DNA from: a virus
Length of the DNA stretch: 24,261 nucleotides
IMG/VR virus record: IMGVR_UViG_3300047373_000456
Location: 1-24,261 of that record
Direction: 5' to 3' (one strand)
Positions 1 through 7,877 of this stretch are shown here, one piece after another. The notes under the pieces are model-generated. The model searched no databases. It was not told where the DNA came from and saw nothing but the letters and a program-made list of their open reading frames with translations. The translations under genes and the position numbers were made by a program. The stretch's first letter is position 1, and each line of letters opens with the position of its first letter.

Positions 1-234
1 AATTTCATAATATATATCATTACCATTAGAATCTCTAATATCTATGAGTATCTGCGTACCCTCTTTCAGATTTGTAGGATGACCAGAAATTCTTAAAAGG
101 TTCTTTCCCTTTGTAAGTATTTGAGGAACATCCGATACTCTGAAGAAGCTCGGTGATGATGTAGATTTATCGTCAATTAAGACGGGTAAATCTTTAATAT
201 TTTCCCTAAAAGATTTTTTTAGTACTAAAGGCAT
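1..234 (-). CDS. Partial phage structural protein (N-terminal 78 residues)
   Basis: The reading frame opens with ATG at 234 and stays open to the left edge, so only the first 78 residues are present. The start is supported by a GGAG ribosome binding site five bases upstream (240-243). The protein begins MPLVLKKSFRENIKDLP and continues with a hydrophilic beta-type sequence ending DSNGNDIYYEI. The LRISGHP...LKEGTQILIDI...DSNGN layout looks like a small beta-sandwich, as at the N-termini of large phage virion proteins. It follows the SbcDC fusion gene by 26 bases and is probably in the same transcript. The structural role is an inference from this resemblance; with the rest of the gene missing, function and length cannot be given. 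Confidence 0.6.
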   Translation of the reverse strand, partial: MPLVLKKSFRENIKDLPVLIDDKSTSSPSFFRVSDVPQILTKGKNLLRISGHPTNLKEGTQILIDIRDSNGNDIYYEI

Positions 235-239
235 TCAAT

Positions 240-243
240 CTCC
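240..243 (-). promoter_or_regulatory. Ribosome binding site of the left-edge structural gene
   Basis: On the minus strand GGAG lies five bases before the ATG at 234. It supports this ATG as the true start and shows that the downstream structural gene carries its own translation signal rather than depending only on coupling to the SbcDC gene. Confidence 0.6.
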
Positions 244-260
244 ATATATTCTTTTTATAA

Positions 261-3200
261 CTATAAATATCTAATTGATGAAAATCCACCAACTTTTGTA
301 ATATCAATAATTTGGTCTACCATATCTCTTGTCTTATCGATATGTGAAATCGTAACTATAAAATCAAATTGATTCTTTAGGTAATCGAATAATAAATATA
401 GAGAATTAAAGTTATCCGTATCTAAAGAACCAAATCCTTCATCAATTGCAATGAAGTTTGGACGAGGTAAATTTGATACATTTACTAATGCTGTTCTTAT
501 GGCCACAGATGAAATAAATTTCTCCATTCCACTTGTTAGTTCTAATGGCCAAAACTCATCCGTTCCATATGCTATTGATGAGTTTATGTTTCTACCATCG
601 GTACTTAATATAATTTGAAAATCTACAATTGGTTGTAAAATATTATTTATCTCAACTTCTAACTTAGGAAGTACATCTGAAATTAATTGATATGGAATAC
701 CATCTCTCTTTACACATTGTAAATAATACTCATATCCTTCATATTTCTTTTCCATACCTTCTAACTTATCAATAGAATCATTTACGGTTTGAATAGTATT
801 TTCTGCAATTCTTATGTTACCGTTAATATCAATTATTTCATCATTTATATCAAAGATTGTAGAATCAATTTCATCTAAATCTTCTTTATGTTTAACAATT
901 TTATTTTGTATTTTTTCATTATGTTCTACAGATTTGTGTTGTTTTATAGATAACTCTATATCATTATCTGTTGATTTTAGTTTTGATTTTAATTCTGATA
1001 ATTCTAAATTACAAGATTTATTTGTAAGTTCTAATTTATCTTTATCAATCTGTAAACTATCTATTTGTAATTTTAGTTCTTTTATTTCTGATAAAATAGA
1101 TGTTACATCGTATTTAATTTTATCTACATTTAAAGTATCTATTTCTTTATTTTTATATAAAAGTTCACTTTGTAAAGTAATTATATCAGATTCTAAAGAT
1201 TGAGCTTGTAAAGCAAATGGTGTATTTTTATTCTTAACACAATGTTCACAATTATCATCAAATGTTAAAGAACCAATTCCATCTAAATGTTCTTTAGCAT
1301 GTTCTAAATCATAATTTACTATTTTTACTTCCGATTCTAAATCACTTAATCTATTTACTATAGTTTCGTATTGTATATGTTTTGATTTTAATTCTAATAA
1401 ATCATAAGTTGAATATTTAGATTTTTTATTTTCTAAATCTTTAGATATATCTTTCAATTCCATCTTATAATCAGTACACTCTGATGATTTATCTGATATA
1501 TCTTTTAACAAAACTTCTTTTTTATTAATAAGAGAATCTGTATCTCTAATAGTCTCATCTACTGATTTTAGTTTAGATGTTAATGAGTATATTTCAGAAC
1601 GAATCTTTACTCTTTTATCATTATATTTTTCAAATCGTTTTTTAGTAGATTCTAATACGATATTGTTTTCTTTTAGTTCTTTTTTAGCATCTACTAATTT
1701 ATCAGTAAAGTTTTGGTTTTTATAATCTTTTAACAAAGCACTTAATTCTCTAATTTCTTCATTGGCTATTTGATATAATTCTTCAAATACATTCATATCT
1801 AAAAACTGAGCAAGGAGTTCTTTCTTTTCTCTTTGTGATTTTTCAATGAATCCACTATTACTTGATTGGTTAGACATTGCCGTAAGAATAAAATCTTCAT
1901 ATGAACCTACATACTTTCTAATTTGAGAATTAGTATCTCTACGTTCTTCACCATTCAATGAGTGTTCTACTCCATTTTTAATACAATAAAAGTTTACATC
2001 AACTTTTACAGTTCCCCTCTTAGGTGATTTTTTACCAACTCTTTCAATAAAGTAATCAACACCATCAATCTCAAAGTTAAACTTACAATCAAATTTTGAT
2101 TTAGAATAATTTAGTACATCCAATGCTTTATTTGTACGAGAACATTTATCAAATAAACAGAATGATACAGCATCCCATAATGATGATTTACCACTTGCGT
2201 TTGGAGCAAAGATTCCATAAGCTCCTTTCATTTGTGAGAAATCTACTATGTTTTTTGTACCATATGAAAACATATTAGAAAACTCAAATGTTTTAGGTTT
2301 CCATATAATGTTTTTTAAACCATCACTACCACCTAATTTGTTATTTATATCTTGATTAATACCACTAATGATATTTAATTCTTCTTCACCAATAACATAT
2401 CTATCAGATAAATACTTTTCTATAAGTTGGTTTTGAAATGCAATATCTCTTACATTTTGAAGAACTATAGAAGATGATTTAGAACTATCTTTTGTATCAG
2501 CTAATACTTTCTGTATAGATACTTCTTGTACTTTTGTTTTAGATTTAAGTTCTGATAGTATCTTTTTTAATTGTGATTGTGAAGTATCTTTTGCCCTAAT
2601 CCTCATTCTTGATTTATTAGGAATTGTTGGGGAATTTGTTATTTTACCATTATCAACATCAATAGTTACATATCCATAATCATTATGAATCGGAACAAAT
2701 TCAGATTTCTTTGTATCAACATCCCATACTAAGATTCCATGTTGAGGATATTTAGCTTCAGCATGATTCTGCATAATTGTAGAACCACAATACTTAATCG
2801 TACCCTCATCGTTTAGTGATTGATTAGGAACGTGAATATCACCTAATAGAACTAAATCATAACCATCGAAAGAATCGACCTTAACGTTTTTATTCTCTAA
2901 TTGATATCCATACTCCGTTTTTACTTTATCTACAGGTGCGTGGTATAAGGCAACCTTATAATCACCATGTACTTCTTCAGCAGGAATAATTTCTTTTGAA
3001 TCACCAAAAACAGATGAGTGTGAAAAGGAAATTCCACCCATTTTCCAAACTCCATCATCTTTCAGATAATGTAGATTAGAATGATTTAACGCATTTACAA
3101 TTGGTGATAATGCATCTAATCTATGTGGATTGTTTAGATTAGCATCGTGATTACCTGGTATCAGAATAGTTGGTAACATATCTGATAAGTTCTTTAGAAA

Positions 3201-3431
3201 TGTTTGTGTCATCTCTATAACTTCAGGTGTCATATCGGTTTTGGCATGAACTATATCACCACAAAGAACGATAACACTATCATCAGTTTTTGTAGTTTTA
3301 ATATATTCATAAAGGTTTTCGAATACTTCTCTGTACTCTTTGTGCCTTTTTAAGTTTCTAATATGAACATCTGCTATGTGGTAAATCTTTTTGATTGTAC
3401 CATCATACTTAATTCTTTTTGATTTTCTCAT
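261..3431 (-). CDS. Fused SbcD-SbcC (Mre11-Rad50; T4 gp47-gp46) recombination nuclease
   Basis: One 1056-residue polypeptide carries both halves of the Mre11-Rad50 DNA end-processing nuclease. Residues 1 to about 345 are the calcineurin-like phosphoesterase: DVH (21-23), GDIVH (58-62), GNHD (93-96), YHAP (163-166) and GDIH (197-200), the metal ligands of SbcD/gp47. Residues from about 375 are the SbcC/gp46 ATPase: Walker A APNASGKSS (409-417), a Q-loop at SNQSS, a coiled coil, a zinc hook CEHC (728-731), a returning coil, the ABC signature LTSGMEK (965-971), Walker B FIAIDEGFGSLD (993-1004) and a His switch in TISHID. Every catalytic motif looks intact. In T4 and bacteria these are two genes, nuclease first; here they are joined in that order without a stop. 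The first Walker A glycine is Ala, which the motif tolerates. The gene starts inside the primase stop (ATGA overlap), so translation is probably coupled. Expected role: processing and debranching of DNA ends in recombination-dependent replication. Confidence 0.93.
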   Translation of the reverse strand: MRKSKRIKYDGTIKKIYHIADVHIRNLKRHKEYREVFENLYEYIKTTKTDDSVIVLCGDIVHAKTDMTPEVIEMTQTFLKNLSDMLPTILIPGNHDANLNNPHRLDALSPIVNALNHSNLHYLKDDGVWKMGGISFSHSSVFGDSKEIIPAEEVHGDYKVALYHAPVDKVKTEYGYQLENKNVKVDSFDGYDLVLLGDIHVPNQSLNDEGTIKYCGSTIMQNHAEAKYPQHGILVWDVDTKKSEFVPIHNDYGYVTIDVDNGKITNSPTIPNKSRMRIRAKDTSQSQLKKILSELKSKTKVQEVSIQKVLADTKDSSKSSSIVLQNVRDIAFQNQLIEKYLSDRYVIGEEELNIISGINQDINNKLGGSDGLKNIIWKPKTFEFSNMFSYGTKNIVDFSQMKGAYGIFAPNASGKSSLWDAVSFCLFDKCSRTNKALDVLNYSKSKFDCKFNFEIDGVDYFIERVGKKSPKRGTVKVDVNFYCIKNGVEHSLNGEERRDTNSQIRKYVGSYEDFILTAMSNQSSNSGFIEKSQREKKELLAQFLDMNVFEELYQIANEEIRELSALLKDYKNQNFTDKLVDAKKELKENNIVLESTKKRFEKYNDKRVKIRSEIYSLTSKLKSVDETIRDTDSLINKKEVLLKDISDKSSECTDYKMELKDISKDLENKKSKYSTYDLLELKSKHIQYETIVNRLSDLESEVKIVNYDLEHAKEHLDGIGSLTFDDNCEHCVKNKNTPFALQAQSLESDIITLQSELLYKNKEIDTLNVDKIKYDVTSILSEIKELKLQIDSLQIDKDKLELTNKSCNLELSELKSKLKSTDNDIELSIKQHKSVEHNEKIQNKIVKHKEDLDEIDSTIFDINDEIIDINGNIRIAENTIQTVNDSIDKLEGMEKKYEGYEYYLQCVKRDGIPYQLISDVLPKLEVEINNILQPIVDFQIILSTDGRNINSSIAYGTDEFWPLELTSGMEKFISSVAIRTALVNVSNLPRPNFIAIDEGFGSLDTDNFNSLYLLFDYLKNQFDFIVTISHIDKTRDMVDQIIDITKVGGFSSIRYL

Positions 3432-4360
3432 ACACCTAATAACTTATACTCCATTAACTTTCTTAGTGAAAGTAACTCAGTATTTTCTATCTTTTCATTA
3501 ATATTATTAAACCCTAACTCTGATGGGTCTGAATCTTTTAGTTCAACAATGTGAACATTTACTCCATTGTTCATAAGGGATTCTGCGAATCGGAGTGAAT
3601 TCTTAAATGCATCTGAATCTAATGCCAAATATACTGATTTTACTCCCTTACTGATTATTTTCTTCTGTAGGTTTGATTGTGGTGATTTACCAAACAATGG
3701 AATACTATTCATCCTAACTGCCATTGCATCAAATACTCCCTCACATATTACAATTGGTAAATCCCAATTAACAAACATCTCAAATCCAACTACATCTTTA
3801 GATACATCTGGATTTTTATGTTTAAAACTACTATCGTAAAAACTTCTACCTACAAAATAATTTAACATCCCATTCTCATCATATGATGGTACGATTACTT
3901 TATGTTTGTATATACCTTCTTCGCAGTACCCTATTTGATACTTTATGATTTCGGAAGGTGATACACCCCTTCTATCAAGATAAGATAATGCGTGTTTTCT
4001 AATTACCGATGAGGATGGTTTCCACAATGGTATATATTCTTTAGGTAACTGAACTACCTTAGTTTCTTCGGTAGTTGAATCTGTTTTGTATCTGTATTTT
4101 CTACTGAATATGGAATTATGTTCATCCCAAATCTCTTTAGATACTTTAAGTTTCCTAAATAGAGAACGAATTGATTTACCTTTCTCATCCGATATCCAAC
4201 AATGCCAAGGGTTATCTGCATTAGAGTTTAACTTTATGTTTATCTCTAGTTTAGGCTTATAATGAGTTACAAAAGGAGAGAAAAAGGCGTAGTTATCCCC
4301 ACTTGTTTTCTTAGATTTACCTAAGACTGTTTCTAATAATGAGAGTAGTTTTTCTTCCAT
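3428..4360 (-). CDS. TOPRIM DNA primase (DnaG / T4 gp61-like) with degenerate zinc finger
   Basis: This 310-residue protein has the layout of a small phage primase. The TOPRIM fold is clear: the conserved Glu in VICEGVFDAMA (E207), then ALDSDAF with the metal-binding D248 and D250, and a later acidic KDSDPSE. Upstream, SYLDRRGVS...IIKYQIGY and a VIVPSYDENG...YFVGRSF block match the N-terminal part of the DnaG catalytic core. The N-terminal 75 residues keep the outline of a CHC2/gp61 zinc ribbon (FFSPF...NPWHCWISDEKGKSIRSLF), but of the expected four ligands only C54 remains, with H33 a possible second, so metal binding is probably lost. It would make RNA primers for lagging-strand synthesis, presumably with a helicase encoded elsewhere. 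No clear Shine-Dalgarno precedes the ATG. The gene follows the resolvase by 29 bases and overlaps the SbcDC start by four. Confidence 0.85.
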   Translation of the reverse strand: MEEKLLSLLETVLGKSKKTSGDNYAFFSPFVTHYKPKLEINIKLNSNADNPWHCWISDEKGKSIRSLFRKLKVSKEIWDEHNSIFSRKYRYKTDSTTEETKVVQLPKEYIPLWKPSSSVIRKHALSYLDRRGVSPSEIIKYQIGYCEEGIYKHKVIVPSYDENGMLNYFVGRSFYDSSFKHKNPDVSKDVVGFEMFVNWDLPIVICEGVFDAMAVRMNSIPLFGKSPQSNLQKKIISKGVKSVYLALDSDAFKNSLRFAESLMNNGVNVHIVELKDSDPSELGFNNINEKIENTELLSLRKLMEYKLLGV

Positions 4361-4389
4361 AGTGGTTAAATATACAAAAAATAATTGAA

Positions 4390-4815
4390 TTATCCAAAAA
4401 ATTTCTTAGCTGGTTTTTCATCTATCCATTCTTGTGGGATTTCCTTCTTTGCCCATTTGAATCCGTTCTTCTCACACCATTGTGCATATGTGGTTTTAGA
4501 ACCTTTGTATATTTTTCCATTTGGAGATTGTAATACGAACCTTAAATCCATATCAGGATTTTGTTCTTTGATTAGTAAATGTTTCTTTCTATCTTCTGGT
4601 AAAAACCACCCTTTGGATTCTATAAAGATTCCATTTGGTAATTTAAAATCAGGTTTGTAAGTGTGATGAGTTGCTGGTATTGTGTACTCTACTTCATGCT
4701 TTTCGTACTCACCATCAATACCTTTTGATTGAAGTTGTTCATCGATGCGGGATTCTAACCCACTTTTATGGCCTTTCATCTTTTGGATGTGAGACCAATT
4801 TCCTTTTTTATTCAT
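4390..4815 (-). CDS. T7 endonuclease I-like Holliday junction resolvase
   Basis: The 141-residue product aligns through nearly its whole length with phage T7 gp3 (about 149 residues). The catalytic set of T7 endonuclease I (Glu20, Asp55, Glu65, Lys67) is present as E21 in SGLESRI, D56 in YKPDFKLPNG, and E66 with K68 in FIESKGW. The following EDRKKHLLIKEQNP and YKGSKTTYAQWCEKNGFKWA blocks are also shared with T7. The family is a homodimeric PD-(D/E)XK-type nuclease that cuts four-way junctions and branched DNA, in phages to resolve recombination intermediates and clear branches before packaging. T4-type myoviruses generally use the unrelated endonuclease VII (gp49), so this may be a functional replacement. 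It sits 12 bases after a tail gene and 29 bases before the primase. The ribosome binding site is poor; AAGG occurs only about 20 bases upstream. Confidence 0.95.
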   Translation of the reverse strand: MNKKGNWSHIQKMKGHKSGLESRIDEQLQSKGIDGEYEKHEVEYTIPATHHTYKPDFKLPNGIFIESKGWFLPEDRKKHLLIKEQNPDMDLRFVLQSPNGKIYKGSKTTYAQWCEKNGFKWAKKEIPQEWIDEKPAKKFFG

Positions 4816-4827
4816 AACGTTTTATTT

Positions 4828-6744
4828 TTAAAAACCTTGTGGATTCCAACGGAATTTACCATCAGGTAGTGCTTGTAAAATGTTAGGATTTTTTCTAGCC
4901 TTTGGAGCATCATTACCCATATCCGATATAGCGGTTGGTAATGAACCCGTTTGAGGTGTTCCAAATGGGCCATCCATATCTAATCTTACTTTTACAGAAA
5001 TATCAACATCATTTCTGTTTTGTATAGCAGATGCTAATTTACCTATTGCAAGTAAATCTCCATCTTTATTGTATAATCCTATAGATGTAAAGTAAGGTGA
5101 AAAATCTGAACCTGTTATAAAAGGTTTTAAGAACATTTCCCTAATATCGTTATTTTTTCTTAACGATGGGTTTGTACTAATATTAAATTCAGATGCTCCA
5201 ACTTCACATACTACAGATGTTTCGTATAATTTTTTTGTAGATTTATATTTTGATGTAAATCCTAATCTTGTCGAATCATAGTTCCAATTACCATTACCCA
5301 CTAATACATTTTTATATTTTGGACGAGGGTCTGAAACTACTACAACTCCATGATTATAAAATACTTCACCAACAATATCTTCTTGATATGCGGAACCTGT
5401 ATTCCAATCGTTAGATGATAATCCTTTAATTTGTGTTGATGTTAATGCTTTTCTATAATATCTTAATTCATCTATAGAACCTGTTAGTGAGTTATAATTA
5501 GTTCCGATATTATTTACATCACGTCTTGTTACCATACCATATCTACTAATATCTGATATGTATTTAGAACCTAATAAAATATCATATTCATTCCACACAT
5601 CACCTTTCAATGATATTGGTGAAGTAGCTTGTTTACTACCATCTACCCATAGTTCTAAATTAGAACCTGTTTTGTTGAAAACTATGTGGTGTTGATTACC
5701 ATCATTAAGTGCTGTTGATGATGTAACTTCTACATTCCGTAACCCATCAGATATTGATGCAACTAATTTACCACTACTACCAACACCAGCTGATTGATTA
5801 TACACTTTTAAATCATATGGGAATATAGATGATTCATTATTTCTTTGTCTACGAGCAGGAGTAGCCTTTTTTCGTTTTTCGTAAGCTTCATTGAAACTTC
5901 CGTTTTTATTTAGAATCCAATTGTAGTTTGAACTTACATCTGATTGAGATACTGGTAATTCAGTCCATAGTGATATAGAGTAATCATTCCCCTTTACAGG
6001 TGAATATCTTTTTTTATCATCAATCTTAATATAAGAAGTTGTACCATTGAAACAAGCTTTAGTTCCTGATTTTAAAGATGCCGTGCCTGATGTTTTGATT
6101 CCTAATTTATATTGTATTTCTCTACCAACTGCATGATTTTGATAACCACTCCTATCTTCTATCTTCCCATCAAATGTTTTTGTATGTGGTACTACCTCAT
6201 CGTTAAATCCCCAATATCCCATTAAATCTCCAAAAGCAGCATATGAGCTTGTATCTAATGAAGTATCTATTAGATATCCATGAAACTCATCAATCTTTCT
6301 ATCAATGATATGAATGTACTCTACTAAATCTGCTTGTGATTTATCATCAATTACTACTGAACCTGGTAATATACCATCACCTAATCTTTGATGAGGTACT
6401 GAGAATATAGATGCCGAAACATACAAATCTCGTTCGTTATTAGGTCTATGTTTAAAGAATTGTTGATTTACACCTGACCATATAACCTTCTGTTCTTTTT
6501 TAGCTAAATTAGAAGTTGTATTAGAATTGGTGTTATCTAATTGAGAATCATCTGCAATAAGTGTATTACCAAATGATTGAGATAATGGAACTTTTTCTCT
6601 ATATAATGGCGAGATACCCTTTACTATTGAATGTTGATATAAATCATCTCTATAATTTACATCGGTAACAATCCAACGTTTGTGAGCGTTAAAGGGGTAG
6701 AGTTGTAGCCCACCCCCATTTATTGGTTTGAATGCTTCTGCCAT
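4828..6744 (-). CDS. Virion adhesin-like structural protein with LamG-like domain
   Basis: This 638-residue protein has three parts. Residues 1 to about 165 contain LYREKVPLSQSFGN and FSVPHQRLGDGILPGSVVI, a pattern seen in phage tail proteins. Residues about 170-445 form a concanavalin A/LamG-like domain: DLMGYWGFNDE...DRSGYQNHA near the start, FNGTTSYIKID, the strand YSISLWTELP, HHIVFNKTGSNLELWVDGS, and the closing GSIDELRYYRKALTSTQI. Such folds usually bind glycans. Residues about 455-590 (VGEVFYNHGVVVVSD...YFTSIGLYNKDGDLLAIGKL) are a separate C-terminal domain also found in the next upstream gene (6769-7857). The tail after residue 590 is Pro/Gly-rich and disordered-looking. No Shine-Dalgarno is visible before the ATG. 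The likely role is a surface-exposed tail or baseplate protein contacting the host; this is inferred from domains and context, and the exact virion position is unknown. Confidence 0.75.
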   Translation of the reverse strand: MAEAFKPINGGGLQLYPFNAHKRWIVTDVNYRDDLYQHSIVKGISPLYREKVPLSQSFGNTLIADDSQLDNTNSNTTSNLAKKEQKVIWSGVNQQFFKHRPNNERDLYVSASIFSVPHQRLGDGILPGSVVIDDKSQADLVEYIHIIDRKIDEFHGYLIDTSLDTSSYAAFGDLMGYWGFNDEVVPHTKTFDGKIEDRSGYQNHAVGREIQYKLGIKTSGTASLKSGTKACFNGTTSYIKIDDKKRYSPVKGNDYSISLWTELPVSQSDVSSNYNWILNKNGSFNEAYEKRKKATPARRQRNNESSIFPYDLKVYNQSAGVGSSGKLVASISDGLRNVEVTSSTALNDGNQHHIVFNKTGSNLELWVDGSKQATSPISLKGDVWNEYDILLGSKYISDISRYGMVTRRDVNNIGTNYNSLTGSIDELRYYRKALTSTQIKGLSSNDWNTGSAYQEDIVGEVFYNHGVVVVSDPRPKYKNVLVGNGNWNYDSTRLGFTSKYKSTKKLYETSVVCEVGASEFNISTNPSLRKNNDIREMFLKPFITGSDFSPYFTSIGLYNKDGDLLAIGKLASAIQNRNDVDISVKVRLDMDGPFGTPQTGSLPTAISDMGNDAPKARKNPNILQALPDGKFRWNPQGF

Positions 6745-6768
6745 TATTATACATCATTGTTGTTGTTA

Positions 6769-7857
6769 TTAAAAGTCTAACTTAACCTTTACCAATACTT
6801 CATTTGAAAATGATTTTAGAATTGGTTTAGATAATTTAGCCACTGCCAATAGTTCCTGTGAACTATTAAACAATCCAACAGTTGTGATGTATGATTTTGG
6901 ATTATTAACAAATGATGCTTGTCTGAATGCTCCGTTTGAACCTGTTACATATGATGGATTGTTTGAGAAATTGTACTCACCATTCTTAGCTCTTACGAAA
7001 TAGAATGTAGATTGTACTCTTTCTTCATTTCTTGCTTGGAATCCAAGTCTGTTTCCACCATCTTTTGTATCATAAGAACCACTAATAGAATGGAATAACT
7101 TCATAGCGTTATCACCATTAATATTTGAGCCTGTAACGGTGTTAAATGCTAATTTACTATTTAGTGTATCAGCGTTTAATATGATAACTCCTTGTTCAGG
7201 ATAAACAGCCCCATAATAAGTTTTTGGTGAATAAACACCTTTATTAATAGAACCAGATACTAAGTTATATACTCTACCAACCTGTCCAGCTGATTGTTGT
7301 GTATCTGCGGAATCATCGATTAACGAATGAATTCTGTTAGATGCACTTAAAGCGATGTTAGAACCAGTTGCGTATTTGTTTATTGAACTACTACTGATTT
7401 CACATAGGTTAACTTGGAAGTTACCAGGGTCTAATCTATCTTTTAATCTTGCTCTGTTAAGGTTAATTGCGTAAATGTGTTCTGTTGCAACATTATTGAA
7501 ACTAAATACTCTCTGATTACCTGGAAGTAGGATTTGTTGGTATTGAGAATAAATTGCGTTTGAAGGAGAATCTTCATTTTGTCCCAATGAACCACTACCT
7601 GCGTTGTGTCCGTATGCTACTGAAAACTGAGATTCAGATGTTGAATCTGTTGAAACTCCGTTAAAAACCTCATAATAATATTGTTTCTGTAAGTCTGATT
7701 GTGCTGCCGAAGTATGGAAAGCAGATAACGTTCCTACGTTACCACTCCAAAGACCTCTGGTCACTCTTTCAACACCACCTTCTACTACATCTCCTACTTT
7801 GAATGCCGTATATACTCTCTTAGATGTATTAAACGAACCTGCTGGTAAAATTGCCAT
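6769..7857 (-). CDS. Phage virion structural protein, paralogous C-terminal domain
   Basis: The 362-residue product is beta-rich, Ser/Asn/Gly-rich and has no signal peptide or membrane segment. Residues about 128-150 (HIYAINLNRARLKDRLDPGNF) and about 213-362 (YGAVYPEQGVIILNAD...YITTVGLFNSSQELLAVAKL...VLVKVKLDF) correspond piece by piece to the LPGSVVI region and the C-terminal domain of the 638-residue neighbour. The two are therefore paralogues, and this one lacks the LamG-like insertion. The start is supported by AAGGA seven bases upstream (7865-7869). The gene lies between two other tail genes with gaps of 20 and 24 bases. Proteins with this C-terminal pattern occur in tail modules of T4-related marine phages; a baseplate or fibre component is the likely role, inferred from context. 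Confidence 0.65.
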   Translation of the reverse strand: MAILPAGSFNTSKRVYTAFKVGDVVEGGVERVTRGLWSGNVGTLSAFHTSAAQSDLQKQYYYEVFNGVSTDSTSESQFSVAYGHNAGSGSLGQNEDSPSNAIYSQYQQILLPGNQRVFSFNNVATEHIYAINLNRARLKDRLDPGNFQVNLCEISSSSINKYATGSNIALSASNRIHSLIDDSADTQQSAGQVGRVYNLVSGSINKGVYSPKTYYGAVYPEQGVIILNADTLNSKLAFNTVTGSNINGDNAMKLFHSISGSYDTKDGGNRLGFQARNEERVQSTFYFVRAKNGEYNFSNNPSYVTGSNGAFRQASFVNNPKSYITTVGLFNSSQELLAVAKLSKPILKSFSNEVLVKVKLDF

Positions 7858-7877
7858 ATCTATTTCCTTTTAATTTT

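Noticed and set aside
262-269. TATAAATA on the plus strand, like a T4 late promoter
   Set aside because: On the minus strand this is the end of the SbcDC coding sequence (RYL stop), and no plus-strand gene follows.
814-1203. Plus-strand open frame of 129 codons
   Set aside because: It is antisense to the coiled-coil part of the SbcDC fusion and is rich in Ser, Leu and Ile as expected from complementing Lys/Glu/Asp codons; no family resemblance.
2342-2349. TATAAATA on the minus strand, correct orientation for a late promoter
   Set aside because: It lies inside the SbcDC coding sequence, far from any gene start.
4385-4660. Plus-strand open frame of 91 codons
   Set aside because: It is antisense to the endonuclease I gene, which is confidently identified with all catalytic residues.
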